DNA of 64,000 nucleotides, from the NCBI GenBank assembly GCA_958299035.1, contig CATQJL010000223.1, positions 82,105,322-82,169,321 of the forward strand. Reading direction: 5' to 3'. The notes below the pieces were generated by a model. It saw only the letters and a list, made by a program, of their open reading frames with translations, was not told the DNA's origin and made no database searches. The number at the start of each line of letters is the position of its first letter. Within the stretch, counting starts at the first letter, position 1. Shown one piece after another: positions 13,925-25,082 of the stretch. This DNA is from Cylicocyclus nassatus (lineage: Eukaryota > Nematoda > Chromadorea > Rhabditida > Strongylidae). The position numbers and the translations under genes were made by a program.

Positions 13925-14643
13925 TCTATATATATATAGGGCTTATCAAATTGAGTGTCGTTTGCACCAGCATCTCCATGTTCGCGCTGGACTCTGCGTC
14001 TCTTCTGCGGCACATGTTCCCTAATCACTTCCAATCGATTGAGGCTCTGCTTTTCCCACGCTCGCCCTGGGAAAGTGCTTAGAGGGCAGCCCCGCGGAAG
14101 AGACGCAGAGTCCAGCGTGAAGATGGAGATGCTGGTGCGAACGACACTTAATTTGATAAGCCCTATATATAAAACTCAAACACTGTACCTTTGTTTGTAA
14201 GGATGTTTGTGGCTTATAGACTCCTTTGTGTGTGTACCGAAGAGGTTGAATTTTGTTCTCCTATAAATGAGACACAGCGCAGAAGATAGGCTACTTTTCG
14301 CGACAATTCGTTGGGTCCTTCTATTGATTTATCGATTTGTTTACTTACTTCTAAGAAAATGAAAGCATATCAACCATTCCTCTAAGTTAAGTTTTAAGGC
14401 AGGTGGAGATCATTTACGTTTTGCGATGAGGAGGATGCGGTTCACGAAGCTAGGCGCTCAAGAAGGAAGGCAATTTCCATGGATACCATAGGAGCGCCGC
14501 AGTTCCAACACGGAGCTGAAGCAGGAAGAGAAGAACAGATATCAAAGAAAATGGAGGAATGGTAAGCCATATGACGATTCCAAACAGGCACTATGCGGCC
14601 ACTTTGGAACCTCAGCCCGGGCGGGACCGGGAATGGCAGCTAG
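13925..14643 (+). mobile_element. Helitron-like non-autonomous element, copy 1 (interrupted by a MITE)
   Basis: The right end is a GC-rich hairpin (CCCGGGCGGGACCGGG) about a dozen bases before CTAG followed by T, the classic Helitron 3' terminus and AT target. The internal GCGCAGAAGATAGGCTACTT and CGTTGGGTCCTTCTATTGAT segments recur at equivalent places in the next element (14,644-15,032). The 5' end is inferred as TCTATATATATA, split by the MITE at 13,939-14,163. No Rep/helicase is present. Confidence 0.5.
13939..14163. mobile_element. Palindromic MITE in a TA tract
   Basis: Ends GGGCTTATCAAATTGAGTGT and the inverted ACACTTAATTTGATAAGCCC, with TATATA on both sides (TA target duplication). 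The arms pair for nearly 80 bp (CACCAGCATCTCCATGTTCG, GCTGGACTCTGCGTCTCTTC) around a 60-bp centre. The close arm identity suggests recent activity. Confidence 0.85.
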
Positions 14644-15032
14644 TGTGATATAAACTCAAAAATTGTCAGTTTGGAGGATATGTGCGTTATAGAAACGCGC
14701 GCCACTCAACCGATTCAGCTGAAACTTCGCAAACATGTTTTCAACCCTTGCGCAGATGATAGACTACTTTTTGAGGCGTTTCGTTGGGTCCCTCTATCGA
14801 TTTATTCATTTGTTTACATTTTCCTAAGGAATTGCAGGATTATCATGATCAATCAAGCATTTTCCATACTCATGTAAAGGAGGGCGGTGAAGCTCATTTT
14901 CACCTCAGAATCACGAGGATGCGGTTTCCAAGCGGATTCCCAGGGTAAGTCATCCATACCATATAGGGCGGGGAAAGGGGGCTCGCAGTGCGATGAACGA
15001 TGGCCCGCGCTGGACTGGGAAAAGCCAACTAG
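14644..15032 (+). mobile_element. Helitron-like non-autonomous element, copy 2
   Basis: Ends in GCCCGCGCTGGACTGGG…CTAG then T, matching the terminus of the preceding copy. It shares GCGCAGATGATAGACTACTT, CGTTTCGTTGGGTCCCTC and CACGAGGATGCGGTTTCCAA with copy 1. The two lie head to tail. The 5' limit is approximate. Confidence 0.48.
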
Positions 15033-15068
15033 TATTATATATGGTATTGCCTAATTTCCCTTCGCTAA

Positions 15069-15174
15069 CAATGAGTGCCATAATCCAATCTTGGCAATTT
15101 CACCAGTTATGTAGGTGTAGAAGTGCCGGATGTGTGCCATAATCCAATCTTAGCAATTTTACCAGTTATGTAGG
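15069..15174 (+). repeat. Direct duplication of about 45 bp
   Basis: GTGCCATAATCCAATCTTGG followed by CACCAGTTATGTAGGT at 15,074-15,118 is repeated at 15,134-15,174 with two changes. No function is apparent. Confidence 0.7.
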
Positions 15175-15179
15175 TTAGA

Positions 15180-16080
15180 AGATCTAGGTATAAATCCATG
15201 TTGTTCATCGGGTAGAAAGTGGTTTTCTGAGCACTACTTTGAGATAGATTTTGCCAAGATTTTCTCCATGATCTTGCAAGGCGTAGATGAAATGCTAATT
15301 GGTCTAAACTCGAAAACCTTGTTTTTGTGCTGCACAGTTGAGTATGGGCGCAACCATAGCTCTTCTCCAGCTTCCTGGGACCTTCCCTGTTATCGAAGTT
15401 GGTCAAAATATGCTTTAAAGGCAAGTAAAGCCTTTTAGCACATTTCTTTTAGAAGAGGCCAGGTATGCTTGCGTGCGTAACATCGAAGGTTTAATTGCTT
15501 TCAAAAGTTTGTATACTTTAGTATGCGAGAAAACTGGATTGGGGGAACACGTTTCCGCTTACGGATTCAATTTGGGAGAGTTGAAAATTAGCATAAGCAT
15601 CTGTTAAACATTCACCCAAAGCATTAACCTTGTCTAAAGATAGGGGTAGGGTGTGTCGTTATCCTCGACAATAGTGGCACCAAGTTTGGATTGGAAATGC
15701 GATAACTCATCATTTAAACAAAGCGCGCATGTTATTTTTCTTCGTCATTTATCTTTGTTCGTTATCCTAAAAACGTCGCAGATGATGAGAAAGTGTCCGA
15801 TAAACCGTTTCGTTTCACAGTCAGTGAAAGTCTCAGAGAAAAAGAATTTTTCGGATTCTTCTCGTTTGATGCAAAAGGTTTAGTATTTGAAGAGGATGTT
15901 TTGGAATAGAAGCATGACGTTCTTTTCAATAGGACGTAAGTCTGTATTAAATTATATAGTACCGCAAGAAATCTTGGGTAGACATCAATAACAACATAGC
16001 CATAATATTTGAAGCCAATCAATGGCTGCTATTTCTCGATGGTATAGGCGTTTTCCATGCGTATAGCGGGCGTGGCCCTG
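15180..16080. other. Intergenic, no gene supported
   Basis: A 105-codon minus ORF (15,107-15,424) overlaps the direct duplication and has no recognisable motif. Nothing else is supported. Confidence 0.3.
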
Positions 16081-19000
16081 CAGACATTTGAACACGTTAA
16101 AGAACTTGTCGAACTTCAACTTTAGAGCATTGGTTTTTGTAATCTCTAGCTATCAAAAATTGCCACGCGCATACGTTGGCAAACGTCGGCAAAGCGCCCG
16201 CTATACTGTGGGGAATATCAGCAGAATCAAAATTCACCTGTATCACCTGTATCCCCGTTGATCGTCCCTTGACACGAGCGGGATCCAGTGATGCCTCCAT
16301 TCGTCCATGTCGCGAGCGATCGTTGACCAATGTCTTCTCATTGCACCAGGTACACGAGGAATGCCCTGAAGGACTCTTTTTTAAAGGAGTTCGCGAACAT
16401 GAACCATCGAGTCGGCAGTCTTCCTGTTCCGCGTTTGACGTCTAGCGGTGTCCACTCCGTTACAGCTTTGGTCCACCGATTGTCATCAAAACGCATCACG
16501 TGTCCGGCCCACTTGCTTTTATTCTGTTTGGCGTTTGCGGCAGAATCCCTGATCTTCGATCCTGACGTAGGGTGAAGCTTTGTATTCCTTCCCTCACTTG
16601 CGCGATCGGGTCACTCCTAACATCACTCTCTCAACAGCGCGTTTGATGACGCTCACCGCATGTTCGTCCTGCTTCCTCATGGTCCACGTTTCCGAAGCGT
16701 ATGTCAAAGCAGGCAGAACCGCCGTGTTGAAGAGATGAGCGCGGAGCCGAGTATTCTTGGTTTTCTTCAGGTCCTCAATTGCCTTGTATGCTCCCCATAC
16801 AACATGTTTCCTCTTGCCCATTTCCGGAGCTAGATCGTTCATCATCTTAAATTCCCGACCTAGGTATAGTGTGGATCCCGGCCAGGTTCTCATATGACCC
16901 CCGCACCGCGCACGCAGCGCGGGGTTACATATGAGAACCTGGCCGGGGTCCACACTATAGACGTAGCTAGAGCATTTGGCGGTTGTCATTCCATTCAGCA
17001 TGAAAGGAGCATCAGGAACCCATCAGTTCCTCATAAACATTGTCTTCGTCAGATTTAGCTGCAGACCGATCTTTTCACAATCGTCATCAAAGTGGGCCAG
17101 CATTCGTTCCGCTTGCGTGATGTCCGGTGTAATCAGGACTATGTCATCAGCGATCGTGGCGGTGTAGTTGCCGGCCGTCGACTTTCACACCCATATCGTC
17201 CTACTCTAGTGTCCGCATGGCGTTTTCGAGAGCAGCGCTGAAAAATTTCGGCGATATGATCGCCTTTTGTCGTATTCCACTCTTCACTTCGACGGTAATG
17301 TCCTTATACAATGGCGTGATCTTGGTTGTGAAGTCGTTGTACACCTCACGAATCATCTTGATGTACTGAGTTGTAATACCTTGACTGCTCAAGGCATCGA
17401 TGACAGCCTCACTCTCAACCGAATCAAATGCCTTCTTCAAGTTGATGAAGGTGAGACATAGCGCATCCTACACTCTCGCGATACTTCGACGAGCCTTGTT
17501 ATCGTGTAAATATGGTCCACATGCCAAATCCTTTCTGACATCAGCTTGCTCGCATGGTTGACCTTCGTCTAATTCCCTTCCGATCCTGTTAAGGGGTACT
17601 CGTGTGGAGCGTTTGTAGACTGTAGACAATAAGCGGATAGGGCGATAATTTCCGATGTCGCGGGGGTCTCCATTCTTGTACAGCAACACGGTCTTGCTGG
17701 TCTACCATTGACTTGGAGTCGTGCCCTTCGTCAGGTGCCGTGAAGAGGCCTCGCCAGAGTTCTGATAAGTACTGATGAAAGATTCTTCAGCTGTTCCGGT
17801 TTAATAGTGTCGGGCCCGGCTGCTGTACGACTTTTCATGGCATGATAGCATGCCGAAACTCTGAAGGAAGAACTGATGCTGCAACATATCCGTCCTCGTT
17901 AAGATGGCATGGTGGTAGGTAGACGCGGCTCGCAAAGAAATCCGAGTAAAATTCGTAGATGACCTACTCCATCGACCTTCGGGAAGTGGTTGTGGTTCCA
18001 TCAGGACGGCGAGTGCGGTCATCTTGGTCTTGAAATTGAATGCTTGGCGGGCGTTGTGTATACTTCTTCCGGCCTACGCGGCGTCAACCTTGTGTTCTTC
18101 TCTCTTTGAGATCTTCTTTTAGCGCTTTTCTGCATTTCTTCGCGAGCTCAGACGTAAATTGGTAATTGCCTATGGCTCGTTCTCGTCCACGCTAGCGTAT
18201 TAGCTCTAGAGTCTCCGTTGACAGGCGCTTACTCCTACTTCTTAAGCTCTTAGCTTCTCTAGCACAATCGCGGAGATGCTGGATAAGCCTTTCGCATTCC
18301 TCGTCAATGTTGTCGATTACGGTATCCGCCAAAAGCCGGATGTGGAAGAAAACAGGTCCCAGTTGATGGTAGTCGTGGGACGATGCTTCCTGAACTTAAT
18401 GGCTCTCTCTCCATTCCGTGAAAAGTAGAACTTAGCACGAAGGAGACGATGATCCGATCCCGTGTAGAATTTCGGAACAACAGCGACGTCCATAAGGCAA
18501 TACCTTCTATTGACGATGATGTGATCGATCACGTTGTGATACTCTCCACTGGGCGATTCCCAGATCCAGCGTCGGGAAGGGGGCTTTTGAAACTGTGAGT
18601 TTACATGGATGGTCCTTGTCATCATGATGAAATCAAACAGTCTTTCTCCTCGTTCGTTCCACTGTAGTCCGCGGGTTCTGATGTGAAGCTCAGCAGGCGG
18701 CCTTCTTGCTCCGATCCGTGGAATTCACCGACGATGACCTTGTAGAAGATGTGCTCTTCTCTGTAGAACTTCTCCAAGTCCATGTAGTACTCAACTTTGT
18801 CTTCGTCGTAGCTTGATGTTGGGGCGTACGCTATGAAGACCGTCAAGCTGGGATCGATTGACATCGTGACATTCGTAAACGTCCGATCCGGGTTGTGAGC
18901 TGTTCGATTAAATCGATGCTCACGGCCAAACTCGTATTGACAAGGACTCATATACCGCCGACTCCATGCCCTCGCATGTCTCTAAGGACAGTTCTACATT

Positions 19001-19260
19001 AGTATCGAACGTGGCGTTCAGCGGGTGGTGTCCTCTTGTCCCGACAGTCTGATGATGTCGTTCTTGATGCTCCTTACTTGCATCAAGAGATCTTCGATGG
19101 ATGCGTCCGATGCAAGCGTCCGTGCGTTGTAAGCACAGATCCTCATCATTGTCCGTCTCGTTTTCGGCAGCCTGGATCGCCCTTTGAACATTGTCCCCAC
19201 TGCGCTGCCTTACCAGTGGCTCTTCCAAGATTAAGGGAGCTTTCCATTCTATCATTGTGT
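16080..19260 (-). mobile_element. RTE-like LINE, decayed (endonuclease plus reverse transcriptase)
   Basis: Reading on the minus strand, an APE-type endonuclease begins near 19,160 (MMRICAYNARTLA), continues through FIAYAPTSSYDEDKVE and the catalytic-end motif TGSDHRLLRAKF (about 18,420), then an RT with NYRPIRLLSTVYK (about 17,630), KKAFDSVESEAVIDALSSQG (17,380-17,440) and GIRQKAIISP, and a C-terminal part with LGREFKMMNDLAPEMGKRK and RLRAHLFNTAVLPALTYASE (16,700-16,870). Order and motifs match RTE-type elements common in strongylid genomes. Several frame changes and stops mean it is dead. It may extend to about 19,580 at its 5' side. A MITE at 16,867-16,957 interrupts the RT C-terminal part. 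Confidence 0.88.
16867..16957. mobile_element. 91-bp palindromic MITE inside the LINE, TA duplication
   Basis: Arms TAGTGTGGATCCCGGCCAGG / CCTGGCCGGGGTCCACACTA plus CATATGA…TACATATG, flanked by TA at 16865-16866 and 16958-16959. The LINE frame reads SSYVY on one side and LGREF on the other, so the insertion point is exact. Element plus one TA equals 93 bp, 31 codons, and leaves the RT frame open. Confidence 0.9.
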
Positions 19261-19599
19261 TTAACGATTAAATTACTTGCAAAAGCATTTTGTTGGGGTC
19301 AAATCTCCCGCGAGGGACGATCGGAGCTTATTTGTCAAAGACCGACTCCGACCCCCCTCTCCCTCGTCTACCCGGGAAGTAAGTATGCAAGCTTTTGATG
19401 GAGGCAGGGAGTTCGTCTACCGGCCCGCTTGCTTATCAGAGCAGGCGCGAGGCCGCTTTTGGTCGGCGATTAGCCCCCATCCGCCACCTGATGACGCTCC
19501 ACGTAGCCTCGCGACTAACCGGCTGTGGTCTCTCTATGAGGGAATCCGTGGGAATCAAAATTATGTGGCACATTTGTGCATTCCTTGATTTTTGACATG

Positions 19600-21060
19600 T
19601 CTAAAGTAATTTTTACTATTGCGGTTAGCACAGGCAAGGGAAGCTAAAGTCCCTTCGAAGCAAGCAATGTCTGGAGAACAAGGACGATGCTCAAGATAGA
19701 GTTGTGCTTATGGCAAAAATTAGTGAAGTCTCCATCATCTTTCAGTACAACTTTACAATATTTTTATCGACTTCTTGGAAAGATAGACGACTATGAAAAC
19801 AAGGGGTGATTCCCTGAGGATAACCAGGGGATCATACAAAAGAGCCGAAATCTCAGTTGTTCTTCCATCCATTGTGATCATGTATCAGCGTATGAGAACC
19901 TCTACAAAGTAGAGAGTAAAAGAATACAGATATCTAAAATAGGAGTTATGACGCGTTACGTCTCAGATCCTTTCCCCTCCCCAGCGGGGGTGTACGTGCA
20001 TACGGACCTTGAAAAGCATTTTCGCCTTTCGATACTGTTGCGGAACTACGCAGCGGCATCCTGGAACACATGAAGTAGATCTGAAAAAATAACGTAGACG
20101 AAACAGAATAGATGGTAGTGATATTCAGTAGTGAGAATTATTTGTTGCAAAGTTCGGCACCGATAATGCTTAACCAAAAACAAATTTCGGATTTGAAGGT
20201 TTTTAAAATTTCTTATTTTACAAGTCCAGAATTCTGGTAAGAATTTTCGGAAATTTATGAATGAACTATTGAAAAAAAAAACATCTGTAGCATGGATTTA
20301 TGGTATGAAGTTCTGTATACCAGAATATGTTTGAGTCAAAATAGATTGAGGCAACTTTGAACTGGCACGCGTGTGAAAATTATTCGTGTCTGGAATAAGT
20401 TAAATTCAACGGAATCTGAAAATTCTTGAATCTCTGGAAATTTAAATTAGCCAAGTTTACTTCGAAATTGCAAATCGCATCGGTTGACAGCCTATCTGTG
20501 ATTTACGTGTTGTGCAGAGGTTTGTGAAAGACATAATTTGGAGTGTGAGCAGAAAGCCGATCAGCATGCCTTGAGTAACGAGCAGAATTACCCTCAGAGA
20601 AACAAGGCCAAAAAGCAGTCAAGACTAAATTTTTCTTGAATAGCGGAAGAATCTTTCCAGGTCTACTATGAAGCTTTCTGGCATTGAGGCAGCCTCGATG
20701 ACCTCAGTGACCTCTAATATATCAGGTTTCAAGAAATTAGTCTCTGAGTTACTTGTGGTTTACGCCCTCGAATCTGTAAATTTCCAATCAAATCGCTTTT
20801 GAGTTCATATAAATACCAGTGCGTCACCTCTGATTCGCAGAGGTTCGCACTGGCTCTACTATCTATGTGCCTTACTCATTCTCGTAAAATCGTGGCACTG
20901 GAACTCACCGCGCTATGCCGACTACCACGAATAAAATGTAAACAATCACTCATTAGAAAGTCTTTTCACGTGAGATCGGTGATTTCGCGTGGGTGAAACT
21001 TTTTGCAGGAAGACAAACGCAAATTTGAATAAGTTTTTGGATTTGTCATGGCTTGGTAGT
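19600..21060. repeat. Intergenic; half-copy of a foldback repeat at about 19,802-20,018
   Basis: GGGGATCATACAAAAG, CCTTTCCCCTCCCC and GTGCATACGGACCTT align with the right arm of the repeats at 4,432-5,152 and 52,298-53,013. The opposite arm is missing. The rest (20,020-21,060) shows no gene; a short GCGAACCTCTG inverted pair lies at about 20,817-20,865. Confidence 0.45.
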
Positions 21061-21067
21061 CGCCATA

Positions 21068-21340
21068 AAGGTAACAGTGGCGTACCCAGGATTTCGGCTC
21101 GGGGGGGGGGACAAAAAAAAATTTCTAAAGAAGGTGCGTTGCGTTAGCCACGCACTCCGAAAAAATTCTTGGGGTTCTTCTCAAAATTTTTGCGGGTCAC
21201 CGACCCCTAAAATCTGGAAAAAGGGGGCGTGGCTGACGCCACGCCCCCGAAAAAAATTTTCTTTTCTTTTTAATCTTTAATCTTTAAATAATCTTTTTCA
21301 AAAATTTCGCGACCCGTTCTCGGGGGGGAGGGTGGACCCG
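21068..21340. mobile_element. Partial hAT-type MITE related to 4,057-4,408
   Basis: Starts CAGTGGCGTACCCAGGATTT and shares GGTGCGT.GCGT.AGCCACGCAC, TTTTTGCGGGTC and AAATCTGGAAAAAGGGGGCG with the complete copy. The matching right end (CCGCCACTG) is not found, so the 3' side is truncated or diverged after the poly-G run at 21,321. Confidence 0.7.
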
Positions 21341-21939
21341 TTTGGCGCGCAATTTCTGAGGGATCCACTCAACAAACTACTCGTGTTTTGCATGTTGGAC
21401 TTTCATGAAGGTAGCATGCGCTATACAAAATTTGGGCTTAGAACGCTGGCTGGAACAGGCTCCACGAATTTCGTAACAGACACACACACAAAGTCACGTA
21501 AACATCCTTAGCCCGTTATGATAAGTCATGATAGAGCGTAAAAAGGTCTTTCAGATGGTACCTATAAAACATGCGTTCACCTCAAAGAATTGAATAGCAC
21601 GTATCTTTGCTCTCAAAGCTGCTAATGGCCACATCTCCTGAATTTGAAAGATGAGGCCAGTAACCCATTGTGGGTCTGGTGACTGTACCTCCAGCACTGC
21701 AGTAGTAGTATAATACTTTGGATGGTTTCGCATGTTTCACTGCGCAGATACTGCCCGAAATTTATAATTTGTCAAAGTGACTAACTTTGCATTTCAGTAC
21801 TACAAAAATTGTTAGGTATGTAAATGACCTTATATAGGTACTTTCTGAAAGAGAATAATTTATTCTAACATCTTTCAAAACTGGGAAGTTCAATCACTTT
21901 TCTTTTTTGAGAAATCTACATCTATTCTCTAGGTGCTCC

Positions 21940-22304
21940 ATTCCAATCACGCTAATATGTATGCATGTGTCCGTATGTCTGTGTGTCTGTTGTTCCGAAT
22001 AGAAATTTTTATCTCAAAACTGATCCGGACGAAACTTGGCACACATACACTTCGGGGCGGGGCGGATGTCATAGGCTACTCTTTGTCATCGATCAATATA
22101 GATTTTATTGTTTTTTCAAAAAGTTTGAGCTACGGGGCTGGGAGTTGGCACAGGGGGATGGGGTAAGCGAGCATGCTGATTACTAACACAGCAGAAAAGG
22201 AAATTGGCATGTGGAAGTGGGCACAGGGAAAGGTTGTACGGGAATAGGGATAGGACCTTTGTCGTAATGTTCTGACAAGGCCGGGCGGCCAATAAGCCAG
22301 CTAG
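21940..22304 (+). mobile_element. Helitron-like non-autonomous element
   Basis: Ends with GGCCGGGCGGCC, then CCAGCTAG followed by T, like the termini at 14,643 and 15,032. The 5' half contains the phrase AAAACTGATCCGGACGAAAC, a pattern common near the 5' side of invertebrate non-autonomous Helitrons. The 5' boundary is uncertain. No ORF of note. Confidence 0.42.
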
Positions 22305-22419
22305 TTTCTTCATAATTTCTACCATAAATATATTCCACCTAAAGGGTATTATCTATCACGCTGGAAAGAAAGCTCTCGGACATTGCATGTCGACGAGGAT
22401 TCTGTTTTGAACATATCTT

Positions 22420-23840
22420 CGATACATAGATAGAGCAATGTGCTCTGGTGACCTTCCTTCAAGCTGTTCAAGAGAACACAACCTTCATCAAAAGAAAGGA
22501 ATGATCAGGGGCGAAGCCTCGGATGTTAACATAACCATATCAGAATGAATGTGAATAAAATGTAGAAGTAAAATCTCAAAAATAACCCAGCAAAACCGAA
22601 AAACTGCGTTTATATGGCTTTTTTGAGCTAAACAAGAGGGAATTCAGGGCAAAACTTTTTCTTGTTCTATCTCGTTAAAAAGTGATTTCCAAATCTTGCG
22701 ACGTTGTCAGTGCTTCTAGTCTTGTGATGATCAAAGTGATACATAATGTTGCAGGGTTTCGTTGAGACCGGAAATCTACGATCAGAGTCAAATGCCCGTC
22801 GGCTCTGGTCTTTCCACTCTGCTCGCGTCTCCGCGGGCTGCGCGCTACCTCGCTACCCCAAACCCGAGGCACGGGCATTTGGCTCTGGTAACCTTTTCTT
22901 CGTTGTCATAAACTCAATTCTAGCAAAATGTACACCATGTTGAATCTCTTGACCTCTACTTTCACACTGACAACGTCGCAAAACCTCATTTTTTGATTTG
23001 AGAGAGAAGCCTGGCAAAAACCGTGTTTTCAAGAATCTCTCGTTTTTAGTTCAGTGTGATTCTTGTCAAGCGGTTTTCTCCTGCGTTCGATAGGTATTGT
23101 TTTTGTTCACAGTGCAAACCACGTCGCGAGGCTAACTTCGATGATGGTGAAATATTCGGCAAAAAGCTGCAAAAAGTGTGTTTTTGTTTGTAACCCTATA
23201 TTGGAGTAGAAAGCAATCATTTCTTACAAGCTTGGGGGCATTTTGCTCAGATTACGAGCACAACAAAGCTGACAACGTTGCCAGAAAGAGAAACTACTAG
23301 AGAAGGGGCTAAAAATTCAGAGGACGCATCAAAACCAGATTGTTTTTGATGTGCATTTCGACTTAGAAAAAAACAAATTTTCATAAACTATTCTTTTCTC
23401 GATTTTCTTCTTCATAATCACAACACCAAATGTTCGTTGTCAAAACAATCGCAAAGAAGGAACTCTTTCTTTCGCTGTCCCCGTGTTATGCATTGCCTGG
23501 TCCTGAAGGGAAAGCTTGCAATTCGGAAGGGATCGTTCAGACCGTGCACAAGGGCGCACAAAGGCGCACGAAGGCGCCGGAACTGCCAAAGCGCAGGGAT
23601 TTGCCGGCAAAGTGCCATATTGGACTACGCGTGAAATACAGCGCGCGTTGTGCGTTTCATTTTTCGCACCAAGAAAATATTCATAACTCGACGTCTAGAG
23701 GCGCTCGGCAGATAACGTAGACAGATTTGGAATCAGCTTTTGATGCTCTTTATATTCGTATCAATTTCATGTGAAAAGGCCACTTCGACCGAAAACACCT
23801 CCCTTGTAAGTCCATTTCTCGGAAACTAATGCATGGAGCC
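22420..23840 (+). repeat. Dispersed repeat, copy 2
   Basis: Collinear with 2,430-3,950 (GGGGCGAAGCCTCGGATGTT, TCGGCTCTGGTCTTTCC, CGCTACCTCGCTACCCCAAA), then diverges into a segment (23,526-23,840) that recurs at 24,727-26,155. It holds three units of a GCGCACRAAG 10-mer at about 23,544-23,576 and the uninterrupted sequence CGACGTCTAGAGGCGCTCGG around 23,696, the empty counterpart of the mariner-type insertion at 25,083. Confidence 0.7.
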
Positions 23841-23886
23841 TATTTTCAGGTCTATGAGCCGCACTTTTTCAATTGAGAAGCGATCC

Positions 23887-24020
23887 GGGTGGGGGAACGA
23901 ACGCCTCAATTTGGCACCGCCTCCGCGGACTACTGGTCCGAACACGATGTACAACAGTAAGACGAAAGGACCAGCAGCCCGCAGAAGCGGCGCCTAATTG
24001 AGGCGTTCGCACCTCTACCC
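23887..24020. mobile_element. 134-bp palindromic MITE, copy 1
   Basis: Ends GGGTGGGGGAACGAACGCCT and AGGCGTTCGCACCTCTACCC, with the arm CAATTTGGCACCGCCTCCGC paired to GCGGCGCCTAATTG. An element of identical length, sequence-related throughout, lies at 53,488-53,621. Confidence 0.75.
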
Positions 24021-24519
24021 AAGTGATCCTTATGCCGCACGATTCTTTCAGACAATAACACAGCACGGTGTAGGGTCCTTTGGTTGCGAAATCCTTTGAT
24101 GTGTTCGGGCTGGTCGATGTAAGCTAGGACCACCCCGCGGCTTATACACCTGAAAATAGGGTACATGCAAATTTGCTGCTCTACTCTGTCTTACATGTAG
24201 CTAATGTCTAAGCAAGTGGGTAGAGTCTAGGGCAAATCAGGGGCGGAGTTTGTCACTTCACTTACCTCGTTTTCTTGTAGTTTAAGCTCAGATTTCTTTC
24301 AAAATGTGCATGTATGTATGTAAATATGTGTAGACTATAAATTGGAGCATGAGGTCTTTATAGTGTTTTTAGAAGTTGGAGATCAGGGTTAGGTCAAAGC
24401 TTAATGCTTTTGACTTTCGCCTGAATTTCCAGAAAAAACATTAATAATGCTTGTGCTTGCCATAATTTTGTAGAAATTGCTTATCTCTAATCAGCGGTGT
24501 GCAGCATGCCTTAATCAGT

Positions 24520-25080
24520 GCTTACATCGAAACCATATCTTCGCTAGTCTAGAGACAGGGCCTCAAAAGTGAAGGTTGTTTGAATATCTGCTACCCACGA
24601 AAAGTGGACGTTGTCTCTGGAAATGGAGAAGCGAGAAAGAAGTAAAACAGAAAAAACAGAAGAAACCTTTCAAAATCGAGTGAAAACGCCGCAATCAGTC
24701 TAAGGTTTTTCATTTGGCGACCTTTAGGATTGTTCAGACCGCGCACAAAGGCGCACAAAGGCGCACGAAGGCGCACGAAGGCGCACAAAGGCGCACGAAG
24801 GCGCCGGAACTGCTAAAGCGCAGGGATTTGCCGGCATGTTGGAATACGCGTGTTAATCACAAGTAGGCATAATCAGAGTAAAATAAAATTTTACGGTCTT
24901 CTCAGCGCTCAAATAGAGCAGTTTCAAGTACGAGTGCCTTGAATAGAAGGTATTTGCATATAATAGGTTCAGATAAAGTACTTTGATAATCAACATTGGA
25001 CCATTTGAGCAATTCTGACGAATACTGTCCTAATTATGCATTTAATTTCTCAACTCAAAAAACGCTCATAACTCGACTTC
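24520..25080. repeat. Rearranged repeat with a 10-bp minisatellite
   Basis: 24,550-24,725 is the reverse complement of the 3' end of the dispersed repeat at 2,430-3,950. From 24,727 the sequence turns and matches 23,526 onward. It includes six tandem units of GCGCACAAAG/GCGCACGAAG at 24,741-24,800, against three in the sister copy. Confidence 0.75.
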
Positions 25081-25082
25081 TA

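Noticed and set aside
15107..15424. 105-codon minus ORF
   Set aside because: Its 3' part is formed by a direct duplication and it matches nothing I recognise.
24741..24800. Short regular repeats as a CRISPR-like array
   Set aside because: Contiguous 10-bp units without spacers; a minisatellite in a eukaryotic genome.
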